In this document: positions 50,125 through 61,745 of the stretch, one piece after another
Layout of the letters: every line of letters begins with the position of its first letter
Numbering within the stretch: position 1 is the first letter of the stretch
Assembly (NCBI RefSeq): GCF_964030865.1
Contig: NZ_OZ034984.1
Span: 1,166,582-1,230,581 of the forward strand
Source: Spiroplasma endosymbiont of Dioctria linearis
GTDB taxonomy: Bacteria; Bacillota_I; Bacilli_A; Mycoplasmatales; Mycoplasmataceae
DNA length: 64,000 nt
Reading direction: 5' to 3'
Position numbers and translations under genes: made by a program
The notes under the pieces: generated by a model
Database searches by the model: none
The model's input: the letters and a program-made list of their open reading frames with translations, nothing else
What the model was told of the DNA's origin: nothing

Positions 50125-51291
50125 ATGAAATATTTATTAAGTTTAATAGGAATTTCACTTTTTGGAGCTGGAATAATTTTACAAACTCCGATCTCTAAAA
50201 ATAGTGAAAATTATTTAAAAGCTATTAACAATCTAGATAATAATTTAATTTTAAATAATGAGGCTTATGCTAAAACAAATATTACTGTTTTTAAACCAAC
50301 AGATATTACAGTTAATTTAAATTTGGTATCATCAGATTCAAAATCTATTGGTGAAGAAATACTATTGACATTAATGATTGAAAATCCTGAAATACCGGAA
50401 TTAATTGATGTATATTTTTCTTATTCATCAAACCCTAATATGTGAGAATTTAAGAATATTAATTTAACAAAACCAAATCCAGGAATGGTTGTTGAATATG
50501 AAAATGCTACAATTTTAGCAAAACCAAATAATCCCGATTTTATTGGTGCAATGAGATTTAATGTTAAATTAATAAATAAGGAAAATCAACATTTAATACC
50601 TCTTACAAATCACATAACTAAAAGAAATTTGGGTATGTTAAATGATAATAAAACTTCTACAATACTTAAAGTTTTAAAGGAAAAAAACCAAAATGTTATT
50701 TTAGATGAAATAAGCGTAACTCAAATTACAACAACAGATGCTATTATTTTGCCTAAAGATGATAGTTCAGTTTATGACCCAACAACTAGCGTAGTGATTA
50801 CTTTTACAGTTCCAAATTCTTCTTTAATCTCTGTTGATATGAATAGAGAATTGAGAATTGTGACAACTAGTTATTCAGATAACTATTTTGTAATTGAAAA
50901 AAATATTGGCTTCACAACAACACCAGTTAAAAGTGTATCTTGAGCTGATGGGACTGCTGATTCAAGTGTAGAATTTGGAATTTATAGAGCATCAAATACA
51001 ATTTATGATAAAAATTACCAATACTCAGTTACTCAGAAAAGGGTTACTGGTATTGCAGGAGCTAGAAGTGTTGCTACATATAATAGAATAAATAAAAAAG
51101 CTGGTGGAGGGGGAATTATTCCAACTTATTTAATAGCAAGAACATTCTCTGGAGTATCTCAGTATAAAAATGAAAAAGGCGAAACTATTATTCAATTTGT
51201 AAATGTTATGGAAGCTCAATCATCTAATATTAAAGACGCAAGTTTTACACAAAGATGATCGGGTGAGGCTACTTTTAATATTAAATATTAG
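50125..51291 (+). CDS. Secreted or membrane-anchored surface protein, unknown
   Basis: A 388-residue protein with an N-terminal hydrophobic segment (MKYLLSLIGISLFGAGIIL) and no lipobox Cys, so it is either cleaved and secreted or held by the uncleaved helix. The remainder is Thr/Ser/Asn-rich and beta-type: TNITVFKPTDITVNLNLV, VVITFTVPNSSLISVDMN. A Gly-rich patch KKAGGGGIIP lies near residue 328. ATG 50125 is chosen over 50107 because AAGGAG (50113-50118) is correctly spaced only to it. Three TGA Trp codons. It stands alone between terminators. An adhesin or spiralin-like surface role is guesswork. Confidence 0.65.
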
Positions 51292-51335
51292 ATATTAAAA
51301 AATTTAATTTTTAATATTAAATTATTACCTATATA

Positions 51336-51369
51336 AAAACCCCCTAATTAAAATTAAGGGGTTTTTATA
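51336..51369. terminator. Bidirectional terminator between surface-protein gene and rpsD
   Basis: AAAACCCC...TTAATT-type stem: CCCCTAATT pairs with AATTAAGGGG allowing one bulge, flanked by A and T runs; lies between convergent genes. Confidence 0.8.
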
Positions 51370-51987
51370 TTATTTAATTAAACGGTTGTATCATTCAACA
51401 ATTAATGCTTCATTAATTTCTTGGTTTAATTCTTTTCTTTCTGGCAATCTTAATAGTGATCCAGTTAGTTTTATTTTATCAAATTTTACAAATTCAACAG
51501 TTGATACATTTGATGCTAATGCTTCAACAATTTTGTCATTTTTTTGCATTTTTTCTTTAACAGAAATAATATCTCCAATTTTAACTGAGTAAGAAGGAAT
51601 ATCTAATTTTTTTCCATTAACTAAGATATGTCCGTGAGAAACTAATTGTCTTGCTCCCTGTCTTGTTAATGATAATCCCATTCTGTAAATTACATTATCT
51701 AATCTTGATTCTAATTGTTGTAAGAAAATTGTACCTGTAATTCCTTTAATTTTTTTAGCTCTTGCATAAGTGTTTCTGAATTGTCTTTCAGTTAATCCAT
51801 ACATAAATTTCACTTTTTGCTTTTCTTGCATTTGTTGACCATAACCTGATAGTTTAGTTCTTCTTGCTCCATGTTGACCAGGTGCTGTAGTTCTTTTTTT
51901 ACCTTTTGAGAACTCTTTTCCTGTTTCTAAGATAGAAAATCCATATCTTCTAGCTTTTTTAAATGTAGAGCCTGTATATCTTGACAT
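51370..51987 (-). CDS. rpsD: 30S ribosomal protein S4
   Basis: A 205-residue S4, a primary 16S rRNA-binding protein and frequent translational autoregulator. Opening [19 protein letters not shown], then [21 protein letters not shown], the S4 domain [18 protein letters not shown] and [14 protein letters not shown]. The last residues EWYNRLIK need TGA read as Trp. AAGAGGATTT ribosome-binding site. The upstream leader has a pseudoknot-like fold. Confidence 0.96.
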
Positions 51988-52155
51988 ACTTTAAATCCTC
52001 TTAATTTTCTATTTTTTTTATTATACTATTTTGGAAAATCCTAACTAAAGTTAAACTCCAGCAAAGGAAGTCTATATTTCGCCCTTCATCTGCAGGGGTT
52101 ACTTTTAATAAGTTATAGACTAATTATTTTGCAGTGTTTAATTGCAGATTAACCA
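51988..52155 (-). promoter_or_regulatory. rpsD leader: Structured rpsD leader, possible S4 autoregulatory element
   Basis: On the minus strand the untranslated leader of about 165 bases begins after a -10 box (TATAAT, plus-strand 52162-52167). GTCTATA (52114-52120) and TATAGAC (52070-52076) close a stem. Inside it CCCT (52094-52097) pairs with AGGG (52082-52085). The loop sequence TGCAG can pair with CTGCA (52130-52134) upstream of the closing stem, forming a pseudoknot. S4 represses its own mRNA through pseudoknotted leaders in E. coli and Bacillus; the equivalence is inferred from position and shape. Confidence 0.55.
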
Positions 52156-52227
52156 AAAATAATTATATCTTAAATAAAGAGTAAAAAATAAGATATTTTA
52201 AAAAAACAACAAGATTTATGTATATGA

Positions 52228-52233
52228 TATAAT
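52228..52233 (+). promoter_or_regulatory. -10 box of the ezrA-like gene
   Basis: TATAAT at 52228-52233 is followed by a ribosome-binding site AAGGAAG at 52246-52252. It overlaps an in-frame ATG at 52232, which therefore cannot be the start. Confidence 0.55.
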
Positions 52234-52258
52234 GAAATTAATTCTAAGGAAGTATTAT

Positions 52259-54013
52259 ATGAAAATATTATGGGATATTGATCAAATATTTAAGAATCCA
52301 ATATACATATCTGCTTTATGTATTTTTTTTGCTTGCCTTATTGCAACAATCATTATCCTTATTTTACTAAGTATTTATAAAAAAATACTTCAAATTGCAG
52401 CTAAAACAATTGATTTAATTGATGATTTGAAAAAATCGCCTTTAAAATATCGTTTAAATAGAATATCAATAATATTTGACGAAACAGGTAGTTTTGAAAA
52501 GGAACTAATGATTTGAAGAACAAAGTATGAAATTTTATTTGAAAAAGAACTACAAAAAATATTTGTTGATTTTGTTTCATTATTAGAAGATAAAAAAAAT
52601 ACTTTACCTAACTTAAAAAATGTTAAAAAATTTGAAGCAATATATTCAAGAGTAACAAACATTAATAAGAATGTTCATGATATTTTTATTGATATTATGA
52701 ACTATCTTGAAATTGAATTTATTCAAAGAGACTCAATAACATTCCAAAAAGAGTTATTCAGAATATTAAAAGATGAGGTTATAATGACAACATTTAAAGA
52801 TGTTGCAATTGATGAAGAAAAATTAAAAAATACAATTGAGCAAATTGATGAACTTTTTGAAGATTTCTATTTAAAATTGGATGAAGGTAAATATAAGGAA
52901 AGTTGAGATTATTTATTAAAAATTGATCAAGCACTAGTTTTTCTAATTGAGCTGTTAGATTCAATTCCTTATGTAATTTCAACAATTACTACTGTAATCC
53001 CTGAATTAATGATAAGTTTAAAAAATAAACATATTACATTTGGACCAGTTGAAAGAAAATTACCTAGAAATGCAATTAAGTATGCTGAACTTGAAAATCA
53101 AGTTGATAAGTTAAGAATTAAAATAAATAATGAATTAAAAAAATTACAGTTCAAAAAGGCAAATAGAACTTTAAAAGAAGTTTTTAATCAAATTGCGGTT
53201 TTTAAAAGTTCAGTTGAAAATGAAGATAATTTAAAATCATTTTTTGAAGTTAGAACTCCAGAAATTAGAAACAAGTTTGATAGAATTGAGCAATCATCAA
53301 GATATATTGAAAGAGATTTTGTAAAAGTGGAGGGGATATCAAAGCAAATTTCAAAAGAAAGAAATGAATTTGAAAATGCAAAATCATCTTTTAGAAAAAC
53401 AAAAACAAGAGCAGATTTACTATTTTCTCAAATTGATTTAGGAACAAATAGTGGCAATGAAATAATCTTAACTGATATTAAAACTCAAATGTTAGAACTT
53501 ATGGATCAATCATTAAAAGATATGACAGCTTTAGAAAGATCTGCAAAAATAGTTGAAAGTAAAAGTACAAATATTGACTCATTAGAGAATCAAATAATTT
53601 TTGTTCAATCAATTTTGAATCAATTAGATGTTAAAATTAACCAATATAAATCAATTAAAGAATTAGAGAAGTTTATTTTGCCAATTCAAGAAATTCATGC
53701 AAAATTACAAAAAATCTCTACTGATAAATTAAAGAAAATATCAACTTTAGAAGATCGCTCAGCAGTATCAAATGAAGTTGAAATGTGTAATCAAGAAACA
53801 CTTTTTATTGCAAGAGATCTAAATGATACAATTTTCTTAGACTATATTTCCCAAGAAATTATTATATATTTGGAAAGATATGTAGGAAAAATTGAAGGAA
53901 TTGAAAAAATTATTTTTGATTGTGAAGGATTATTTAAAACAAGACAACTTGATCAATTAATAGGCTATTCTTTAAAAACATTATTAAAAATTAAGGAAAA
54001 CTACAGAAGATAA
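52259..54013 (+). CDS. ezrA: EzrA-like septation ring regulator
   Basis: A 584-residue protein with the EzrA layout: one N-terminal membrane helix (about residues 16-42), then about 540 residues of cytosolic helices in spectrin-like repeats, near the usual EzrA length (about 570). Segments such as ESWDYLLKIDQALVFLIELLDSIPYVI and LENQVDKLRIKINNEL fit the EzrA repeat pattern (YEEA...L..LE...L...ID.IP). EzrA binds FtsZ and tunes Z-ring assembly. The following gene is thiI, as near ezrA in Bacillus, which supports the call. ATG 52259 has AAGGAAG at 6 bases. Similarity is structural rather than strong in sequence. Confidence 0.7.
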
Positions 54014-54029
54014 ATTATAGAGGTAATAA

Positions 54030-55223
54030 ATGAAAAACATTTTAATCAGATATGGAGAGTTAACACTAAAAGGAAATAATAGAAATGCGTTTATTAGCAA
54101 ATTAATTCAAAATATAAAATATAAGCTAAAAAAGTATAAAGATATTATTTTTTATAAAAAAGACCATAATAGTTTAGTATTAGAAATTAAAGATGAAAAT
54201 AAATTAAAAGAAATTTGTGATATATTACAAAATATTTTTGGTATATATTCTTTATCGATTGTAGAAATTGTAGAAAAAGATTTGGATTTAATTTTACAAA
54301 GATGTTTAGAAGTGGCAAGTCAACATAAAGGAACATTTAAAGTTGAAGTTGAAAGAAAAGATAAGAGCTTTCAAATAAGTTCACAAGATTTAAAAACAAA
54401 AATAGCAGTTAATATACTTAAAAATAATCAAAATATTAGTGTCAATGTCCATAATCCACAATTGAAAATAACAGTTATTATAAAACATAATGGTGCTTTT
54501 ATATTTACCTCAAGAATAAATGCATCAAAAGGTTTACCTGTTGGAGTTAGTGGTAAAGGTTTATCTCTTCTAAGTGGTGGAATTGACTCACCAGTAGCTA
54601 GTTATTTAACTTTAAAAAGGGGTATGCAAGTTGATTTCTTACATTTTATGACTCCACCTCATACTTCAAAAGAAGCATTGGATAAAGTTTTTCAATTAAC
54701 AAGTAAGATAGAGAAGTATAATCAAAGTAATTTCTCGCTTTACATTTGTGATTTTTCAATTATTTTAAAAGAATTAATGCATATAAAAGAAGAGTCTTAC
54801 AGAATTACAATTATGAGAAGAATTTTTATTAGAATAGCAAATAAGCTATGTGACTTAATTAAAGCACATGCAATTATAACAGGAGAGTCTTTGGGGCAAG
54901 TAGCAAGTCAAACGATTGAATCGATTAATGTTATTAATGAGGTTTCAAAGTTGCCAATTTTAAGACCAGTATTAACATGCGATAAAGAGGAAATAATTGA
55001 AATATCAAAAAAAATTGATACATATGATATATCTATCTTACCTTTTGATGATGTCTGCTCAATGTATGTTCCAAAAAATCCAGTAACAAAACCTAAATCT
55101 TTTATAGCTCAAAAACAAGAAGAAAATTTACTTTTAGATGAGCTTATTGACTATACATTAGATAATTTAATAAAAACATATATATGAAAAGATGGTGAAT
55201 TATGTGAAAAAGAAAAGAACTAA
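54030..55223 (+). CDS. thiI: tRNA 4-thiouridine synthetase ThiI
   Basis: A 397-residue ThiI, which adenylates and thiolates U8 of tRNA. N-terminal ferredoxin-like domain (MKNILIRYGELTLKGNNRNAF matches the conserved RYGELxLKGxNR), THUMP domain at about 60-165 and the PP-loop LLSGGIDSPVASYL near 185. ITGESLGQVASQT and PFDDVCSMYVPKNPVTKP follow. No rhodanese domain, as in Bacillus. The TGA at 55185 is Trp; the true stop is at 55221, so the gene overlaps the next start. With ezrA upstream it reproduces a Bacillus neighbourhood. Confidence 0.95.
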
Positions 55224-55497
55224 AAAGAAGTCAGAAAATAATAAATTTGGAGTTTTTAATGGCAGTGTTATAAACAGTGAAACTATAGGAATTAATCAAG
55301 AATTTGAAATTGAAAATTATAAAGATTCTTCATTAACAATTTCAGAAATTGAAAATGCTACATCTGTTAATAAAAAAAGTGACAATAATGTTAAGACCAA
55401 AAAAAGAAAAACAAATTATTTAATTTATAAAATTACAGCATATATAATAATATTATTATTAATAATATTATTAATTGTTTGATTTGTTATTACTTAG
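55204..55497 (+). CDS. Small Lys-rich protein with C-terminal membrane anchor
   Basis: A 97-residue protein (101 if ATG 55192 is used). GTG 55204 is preferred because GGTGA (55194-55198) is spaced 5 bases from it, while nothing resembling a ribosome-binding site precedes 55192. A very basic N terminus (KKKRTKKKSENNK), an acidic middle and a C-terminal helix of about 23 residues made of Ile/Leu give a tail-anchored topology. TGA at 55480 encodes Trp. It overlaps thiI by 20 bases and precedes a membrane J-domain gene. Unrecognised. Confidence 0.6.
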
Positions 55498-55512
55498 AGA
55501 AGAGTGAGTTAT

Positions 55513-55920
55513 ATGGATGATTTATTTAGATTACTTTGAAAAATAATTAATTTTATTTTCATCGTTCTACTTATTGATATGTTGTTTAGTAGAAAAAGAC
55601 GAAGAGGCGGACCAAATCAAAATAATAGAAATAATAAGCAAAGTCGTTATTTTGATGATGAAACAAGGGATCAAGGCTTTGATCAATCACAATCCCATAC
55701 TGATTTTTATCAAGGTGAATCTTTAATTAATCAGGCTTATCAAGCATTGGGTTTACAAAAAGGTACTCCATTAAAAGACGTTAAAAAAAGATATATTGAA
55801 TTAGCCAAAAAGTATCACCCAGATAAAAATCCAGGTAATTTAGAAGCACAAGCTGAAATGACAAAAATTAATAATGCATATGATATCATCGTTGAAGATT
55901 TTAATAAGAAAAAAGCATAA
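55513..55920 (+). CDS. Membrane-anchored J-domain protein
   Basis: A 135-residue protein: N-terminal hydrophobic helix (residues 5-23), a basic/Asn-Gln-rich linker (RKRRRGGPNQNNRNNKQSR) and a C-terminal J domain of about 65 residues with the HPD motif in LAKKYHPDKNPGN. The J domain would stimulate a DnaK-type chaperone at the membrane; there is no Gly/Phe or zinc domain, so it is not DnaJ itself. ATG 55513 adds the membrane helix missing from the later ATG at 55579, and TGA in that part encodes Trp. Partner unknown. Confidence 0.85.
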
Positions 55921-55949
55921 CACTATTTCAATAAATGGTGTTTTTTTGT
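55919..55949 (+). terminator. Terminator after the J-domain gene
   Basis: AACACTATTT pairs with AAATGGTGTT (one G-T pair), followed by seven T. Confidence 0.8.
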
Positions 55950-55987
55950 TAATAATGTAAAATAAAAGAAAGTGAGGTTCAGTTGAT

Positions 55988-58984
55988 ATGGAATACTTAA
56001 ATTTACTTAATATTCATAGTTGCTATAATTTCTTGAATTCAACAATAAAAATTGAAGATTATTTAAGTTTTTTAAAAGCAAATAATCTAAATTATGGTTT
56101 CTATGCTGATAAAAAAACTATGTATGGTGCAGCTGAATTCTATGAAAAGGCAAAACATGTAGGAATTAATCCAATCTTGGGATTAAGTATTGATTTGTCT
56201 TTTGGAACAACTCTAATTTATGCAAAAAACAATAAGGGTTATCAAGAAATAAGTCATATAAGTTCGTATATTAATGAAAATGAAAAACTTGACTTAGAAA
56301 AATTAGAGAATTTCTTTTGAAATAAAATTTCTAATGATGTAATTGCTATAGTAATTTTTTCAATTGAAAATGTTGATAATTATCTTGATAAATTTAATAA
56401 AATATTAAATAGCGATAATTTTTTTATTGGAATAGATAAACAAAATTATACTTATTTTTCAAAAAAAAATAATACAGTTTTTGCAAACCCAATTAACTTT
56501 TTAAATGAAAATGAATTTTCAGTTTATAAGACATTACAAGCTATATCTGAGGGAAAATTAATTTCAGAACTGGAAAATGTTGATAGGAATTTTTATTTCT
56601 CAAAAGGTTTAATAGCGAATTATATAAACATAGAAACTCATCAAAATAATTTACTAAAAATTTATTCACAAATTGATTTTGATAATATTTTTATTTCTAA
56701 AAAGCATTTTTTGAAGTATCCAAATAGTAAAAAAATGCCATCAAAAAATTATTTACAAATTATTTGTGAAGAGTATTTAGAAGAGTATTTAGAACTTAAA
56801 AAAGACTTAAATAAAAATCTATATGAAGAAAGACTAAAATATGAATTAAATATTATAAACGAGATGGGCTTTGAAGATTACTTTTTAATTGTTCATGATA
56901 TGATCTGTGAAGCAATAAGATTGGAAATATTATATGGTCCAGGAAGGGGATCAGCTGCGGGAAGTTTAGTTTCATTTCTTTTAAAAATTACCAAATTAGA
57001 TCCTATAGAATGAGGATTGCTTTTTGAAAGATTTTTAAATATTGAAAGAGTTACACTTCCTGATATAGATTTAGATTTCCAAGATGATAGAAGAGAAGAA
57101 ATTCTTGAGTACCTATTTAATAAATATGGAAAAGATAATTTTGCAACAATAACTACGTTTCAAACTATAGGTATTAAAAATGCTTTAAGAGATTGTGGAA
57201 GAGTTTTTGATATACCTATTGCTGATATAAACCACATGAGTAAACAGATAAATGAAAAAAATGTTAAAGATTTAAGTTTAGCTTTAAAGGATAGTGAGAT
57301 TTTAAATAAGTACAAAGATAAGTATCCACAAATTTTTGAAATTAGTGAGAAAATTATTGGTTTACCGAGACAAACAGGAACACATGCTGCTGGAGTTGTT
57401 TTTTCTGATACAGAGTTATATAAGCTTGTCCCAACAAAAATAGGTATTAATGGTATTTCTCAAACACAATTCTCAATGAATTATTTAGAAGAAATTGGTC
57501 TAATTAAAACTGATATTTTAGGGTTAAGAAATTTATCGATTATCCAAGAAATAATTAAAAATATTAAAATGATTGATAAAGTAAATATTAAATTAGAAGA
57601 TATTCCTTTAGATGATAAAAATACTTTTAACTTGCTAAGAGCAGGTGATACTAGTGGAATATTTCAGCTAGAATCAGCTGGAATGACTGATGTGTTGATA
57701 AAAATGAAAGTTGATTCAATCGAGGACATAGCATTAACAAGTGCCTTATATAGACCAGGGCCCCAAGATAATATTCCATTATTTATTGAAAGAAAAAATA
57801 ATGGATTTACAAACTCATTAATGGATAAAAATATTGAAGATATTTTACAATCAACTTTTGGAATAATAGTCTATCAAGAACAAATTATGCAAATGCTACA
57901 GAGAGTTGCAAAAATGAGTTTGAGTAAAGCTGATATTGTAAGAAGAGCAATTGGTAAAAAAGATAAAAATTTAATGAAGGAGTTCCAAGAGGAATTTATT
58001 AATGAATCCATAAAAAATGGTTATGCAAAAAATAAGGCAGATGAGATTTGAAAATATATTGAAAAATTTGCCTTATATGGTTTTAATAAGTCTCATGCAA
58101 TTGCTTACTCTTTAATAAGTTATTGAATGGCATATTTAAAAGCAAATTATAAAGCATCGTTCTATTGTTCATTATTAAATGGGTCAATTAGAAATGAGAT
58201 AAAAACTTCTCAGTATCTAAATGAAGTAAAAAAAGCAGGGTTTAATGTAAATCCCCCAACAATAAAAAATCCTAATAGTATTTATGTATTTCATAATAAT
58301 ATGATTAATATTCCTATGAATATAATTAAATATATTGGACCTGAGTTTTTAAAAAATATAAAAAAACTATTTAAAACTAAAAAGGATGTCTTTGAAAATA
58401 TTCTTTTATTTATTGGTAATATGAAAGACAATGGTCTAACTGAACAAAGATATATTGCCCTTGTTTATTCTGGAGCTTTTGATTGCTTTGGTTTTGCTAG
58501 AAAAGACTTAATTTTGAGAAGAGAGCAAATTTTTAATTTAAGTGAAACAGCAACTTTATTAAATGATCCAAATATTTCATTAGATTTGAAAAAAAGAAAA
58601 GATAAACCAGAAGAAATAGTAAGCTTTGAAAAGGAATATCTTGGTTTCTTTGTATCTTCACATCCCTTATCATTAATTCGACAAAAAATTATTAATAACA
58701 ATAAATTAAGAACTTTAAATAGTTTAAAAGATGGTGGTATTGTTTGTGATGTTCTTATAAACATTGAAAACATTGTCACAAAGAATGATAAAAATGGTAA
58801 TGAAATGGGTTTTATTGATATTACAGATGAAACAAATTCAATGATTGTTACAGTCTTTGCTTCAGTGTTTGAAAGTTTAAAACCTAAATTAAATTTAGGA
58901 AAAAATTTAATTGTTAAAATTAAAACACAAAGTTTTAATAATAAAATAAATGCAGTACTACTTGAGGTAGTTAAAGAGTTATAA
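55988..58984 (+). CDS. dnaE: DNA polymerase III alpha subunit, DnaE type
   Basis: A 998-residue DnaE-type replicative polymerase, compact for the family. N-terminal PHP domain at about residues 1-110 (LLNIHSCYNFLNSTIKIEDYL) lacks several metal ligands of active PHP domains. Polymerase core: GPGRGSAAGSLVSFLL near 318, catalytic PDIDLDFQDDRR near 357, RQTGTHAAGVV, RPGPQDNIP, ALYGFNKSHAIAYSLISYWMAYLK. C-terminal helix-hairpin-helix and OB-fold segments follow (GIVCDVLINIENIVTKND). In Firmicutes and mollicutes DnaE works with PolC in lagging-strand priming and extension. Trp is TGA in most places. Followed by polA. Confidence 0.95.
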
Positions 58985-59035
58985 TAAAAAGAGTGATAAG
59001 TTTCTTTGTGTTATATAGAATTAATGGTGAAAAAT

Positions 59036-61732
59036 ATGAAAAATAAATTTTTACTTGTTGATGGTAACGCTTTAATTTTTAGAGCATTTTATAGTTCTTA
59101 TGGAAGAGCTACATTAACAACAAAAAGTGGTATACCAACAAATGCAGTGTATTCATTTATTAATATGCTTATGAATATTATTGAAAAAAATGATTATTTT
59201 TGTGTTAAGGTTGCATTCGATAAAGGAAAAAAAACTTTTAGACATGATAAATTAAAAGATTATAAAGCAGGAAGAACAAAGACTCCTTCTGAATTAGTTT
59301 TACAGTTTCCTATAGTAAGAGAATTTTTAACAAATGCCAATATTGAATGATTTGAAGTAGATAATTTTGAAGCAGATGATATTATTGGATCAATTTCAAA
59401 AACCCTAGAAAGTAATATTGATGCTGAAACTCATATTTTAACAAGTGACCAAGATATGTATCAATTGATATCAGATAAGACTTTTGTTTTATCACCTCAA
59501 ATTGGAACTAGTGAACTTGTAGTTTATAATAGAGAAAAACTTTTTGAAAAATGAGGAGTAACTCCAGAACAAGTAATAGACTATAAAGGTCTTAGAGGAG
59601 ATTCATCAGATAATATTAAAGGTGTTGCAGGTATAGGAGAAAAAACTGCAAAGGATCTGTTGCAAGAATTTAATACTTTGGAAAATATTTATAATAATCT
59701 TGATAAGATAAAAGGAGCAAAACAATTAAAATTAATTTCAGGAAAAGAAGATGCTTTTCTTTCAAAAGAAATTGCAACAATTTATAAAGATATGGAGTTT
59801 AATAACATTGACTTTAATAAAACAGAAATTAATTTTATTGCTCTTAAAGATTTTTTTGTGAAATACGAAATGAACTCGCTTTTAAAAAAGTATAGTTCAA
59901 AAAATAGTGAAGAGCCTAAGGAAAGTAAACTAGAATATATTGTTTTAAATAAATGAGATTCAAAATATAATGACTCTGTTAATTATATTTATTTAGAGAC
60001 ATTAAATGATAATTACCATACAAGTGATATTATTGGAATGGCAATAGTTAATTCAAAGGGTAATTTTTATTATTCTTTTAACACAAGCGAAACAATGAAC
60101 ATCTTTAACTGAAATAATTCTGTAATTGATGAACAGTTTCAAGCATTTTTAAAAAATGCAAAGTTTAAAACTTATGATGTTAAAAAAACTATTATTGCAT
60201 TAATGAAAATGGGATATCAAATAAACCCTGATTTATTTATTTATGATATGATGATTGCTTGTTATGTTATTAATTCAAATGTTAAGTCTACTTTTGATCA
60301 ACACACAATTATGATTGACCCTTCAATTGAAACAAAGACATTTGAAGAAGTTTTTGGTAAGGGTGTTAAAAAAACTCAAGTAATTGATGAAAAAATTAAA
60401 ATGGATTATATTTTAAATAAAGTTTTATTAATTAAAAAAGATGAAGAAGAAATTTTAAAATTATTAAATGATAATAATCAAACAAGTTTGTATGAAAAAA
60501 TTGAATTTGAGTTTGCTAAAGTTTTAATTGATATGGAACTTGAAGGAATTCAAGTTGATCGTAATGAATTGGCAAAGCAAGAAAAAAATATTTTACAACT
60601 ATTAGTTGATTTAGATTTAGAAATAAAAGATGAATTAAAAGATTATATTGATGACGATTTTAACATTGCTTCTCCTAAACAATTAAAAGAATTATTTTTT
60701 GATAAACTAAAACTACCTGATTACAATAAAGGAAGTACAGATAGAGAAACTCTAGATTACTTAGAAGATAAGCATCCTGTAATTTCTAAAATCATTGCTT
60801 TTAGAAAATATAATAAATTACATTCAACTTATTTAAAAGGCTTTGAAAAGTTCATTCACCCAGATAATAAAGTTCATACGATTTTTAATCAAACACTTAC
60901 AAATACTGGAAGACTAAGTTCTAGTTATCCAAATATTCAAAATATTTCTGTAAGAGATGAAGAACAAAAAAATGTTAGAAAAATATTTGTAACTAAAGAA
61001 GATAATATATATTTAAGTTTTGATTATTCTCAAATTGAATTAAGGGTTTTGGCAGATATAGTTAAAGAAGAAAAACTTATTGAGATTTTTTCAATGAAAA
61101 GAGATATTCACTCAGAAGCAGCAAGAAGTATTTTTAAGTTATCTCAAGATGAAAAAATAAGTTCTGAACAAAGAAGAGTTGCTAAAGTATTTAATTTTGG
61201 AATTCTTTATGGACTAAGTGATTTTGGACTTGCAAAAGATTTAAAAATTTCTATTCCACAAGCAAAAGAATATATTAAAGCATATTACGAAGCATTTCCT
61301 CAAATTTTAAAATTTAAAGAGGAAGTTATAAAATTTGGTTATGAAAATGGTTATGTTGAAACATTAGGAAATAGAAGAAGATATATTTATGAGTTAAGTA
61401 ATTCTAATTATATGGTTAAGCAATTTGGTGAAAGAGCAGCTGTTAATGCTCCTATACAAGGGACAGCAGCTGATATTTTAAAAGTTGCTATGATTAATGT
61501 ATTTAAAAATTTAAAAGCACAGAATTTACAATCAAAAATGATAGCTCAAATACATGATGAGATTATTTTATTAGTTAAAAAGCAAGAATTAGAAAAAGTT
61601 AAAACCATGGTTTTAAAAACTATGCAAGAAGCCTATAATGATTTATTAATGATAGCAAATAAGAATAGAACTGCACTTGTTGAATTAGAAATAAATTATT
61701 CACAAGCAAATGATTGATTCAATCTTAAATAA
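59036..61732 (+). CDS. polA: DNA polymerase I (full length)
   Basis: An 898-residue Pol I. The 5'-nuclease domain (residues 1-290) has LLVDGNALIFRAFYSSYGR, NFEADDIIGS, TSDQDMYQLISD and DYKGLRGDSSDNIKGVAGIGEKTA. The middle 3'-5' exonuclease-like domain lacks the usual DxE metal residues. The polymerase domain has SSYPNIQNISVR, motif A SFDYSQIELRVLA near 661, motif B RRVAKVFNFGILYG near 713 and motif C IAQIHDEIILL near 838. ATG 59036 is supported by GGTGA upstream. The final WFNLK needs TGA at 61715 as Trp. Many Mycoplasma keep only the 5'-nuclease; this one is complete. Confidence 0.96.
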
Positions 61733-61745
61733 GGGGGTTAAAATA

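Noticed and set aside
52232..52258. Upstream in-frame ATG as the ezrA-like start
   Set aside because: It overlaps a perfect TATAAT -10 box and has no ribosome-binding site, whereas the ATG at 52259 follows AAGGAAG at normal spacing.
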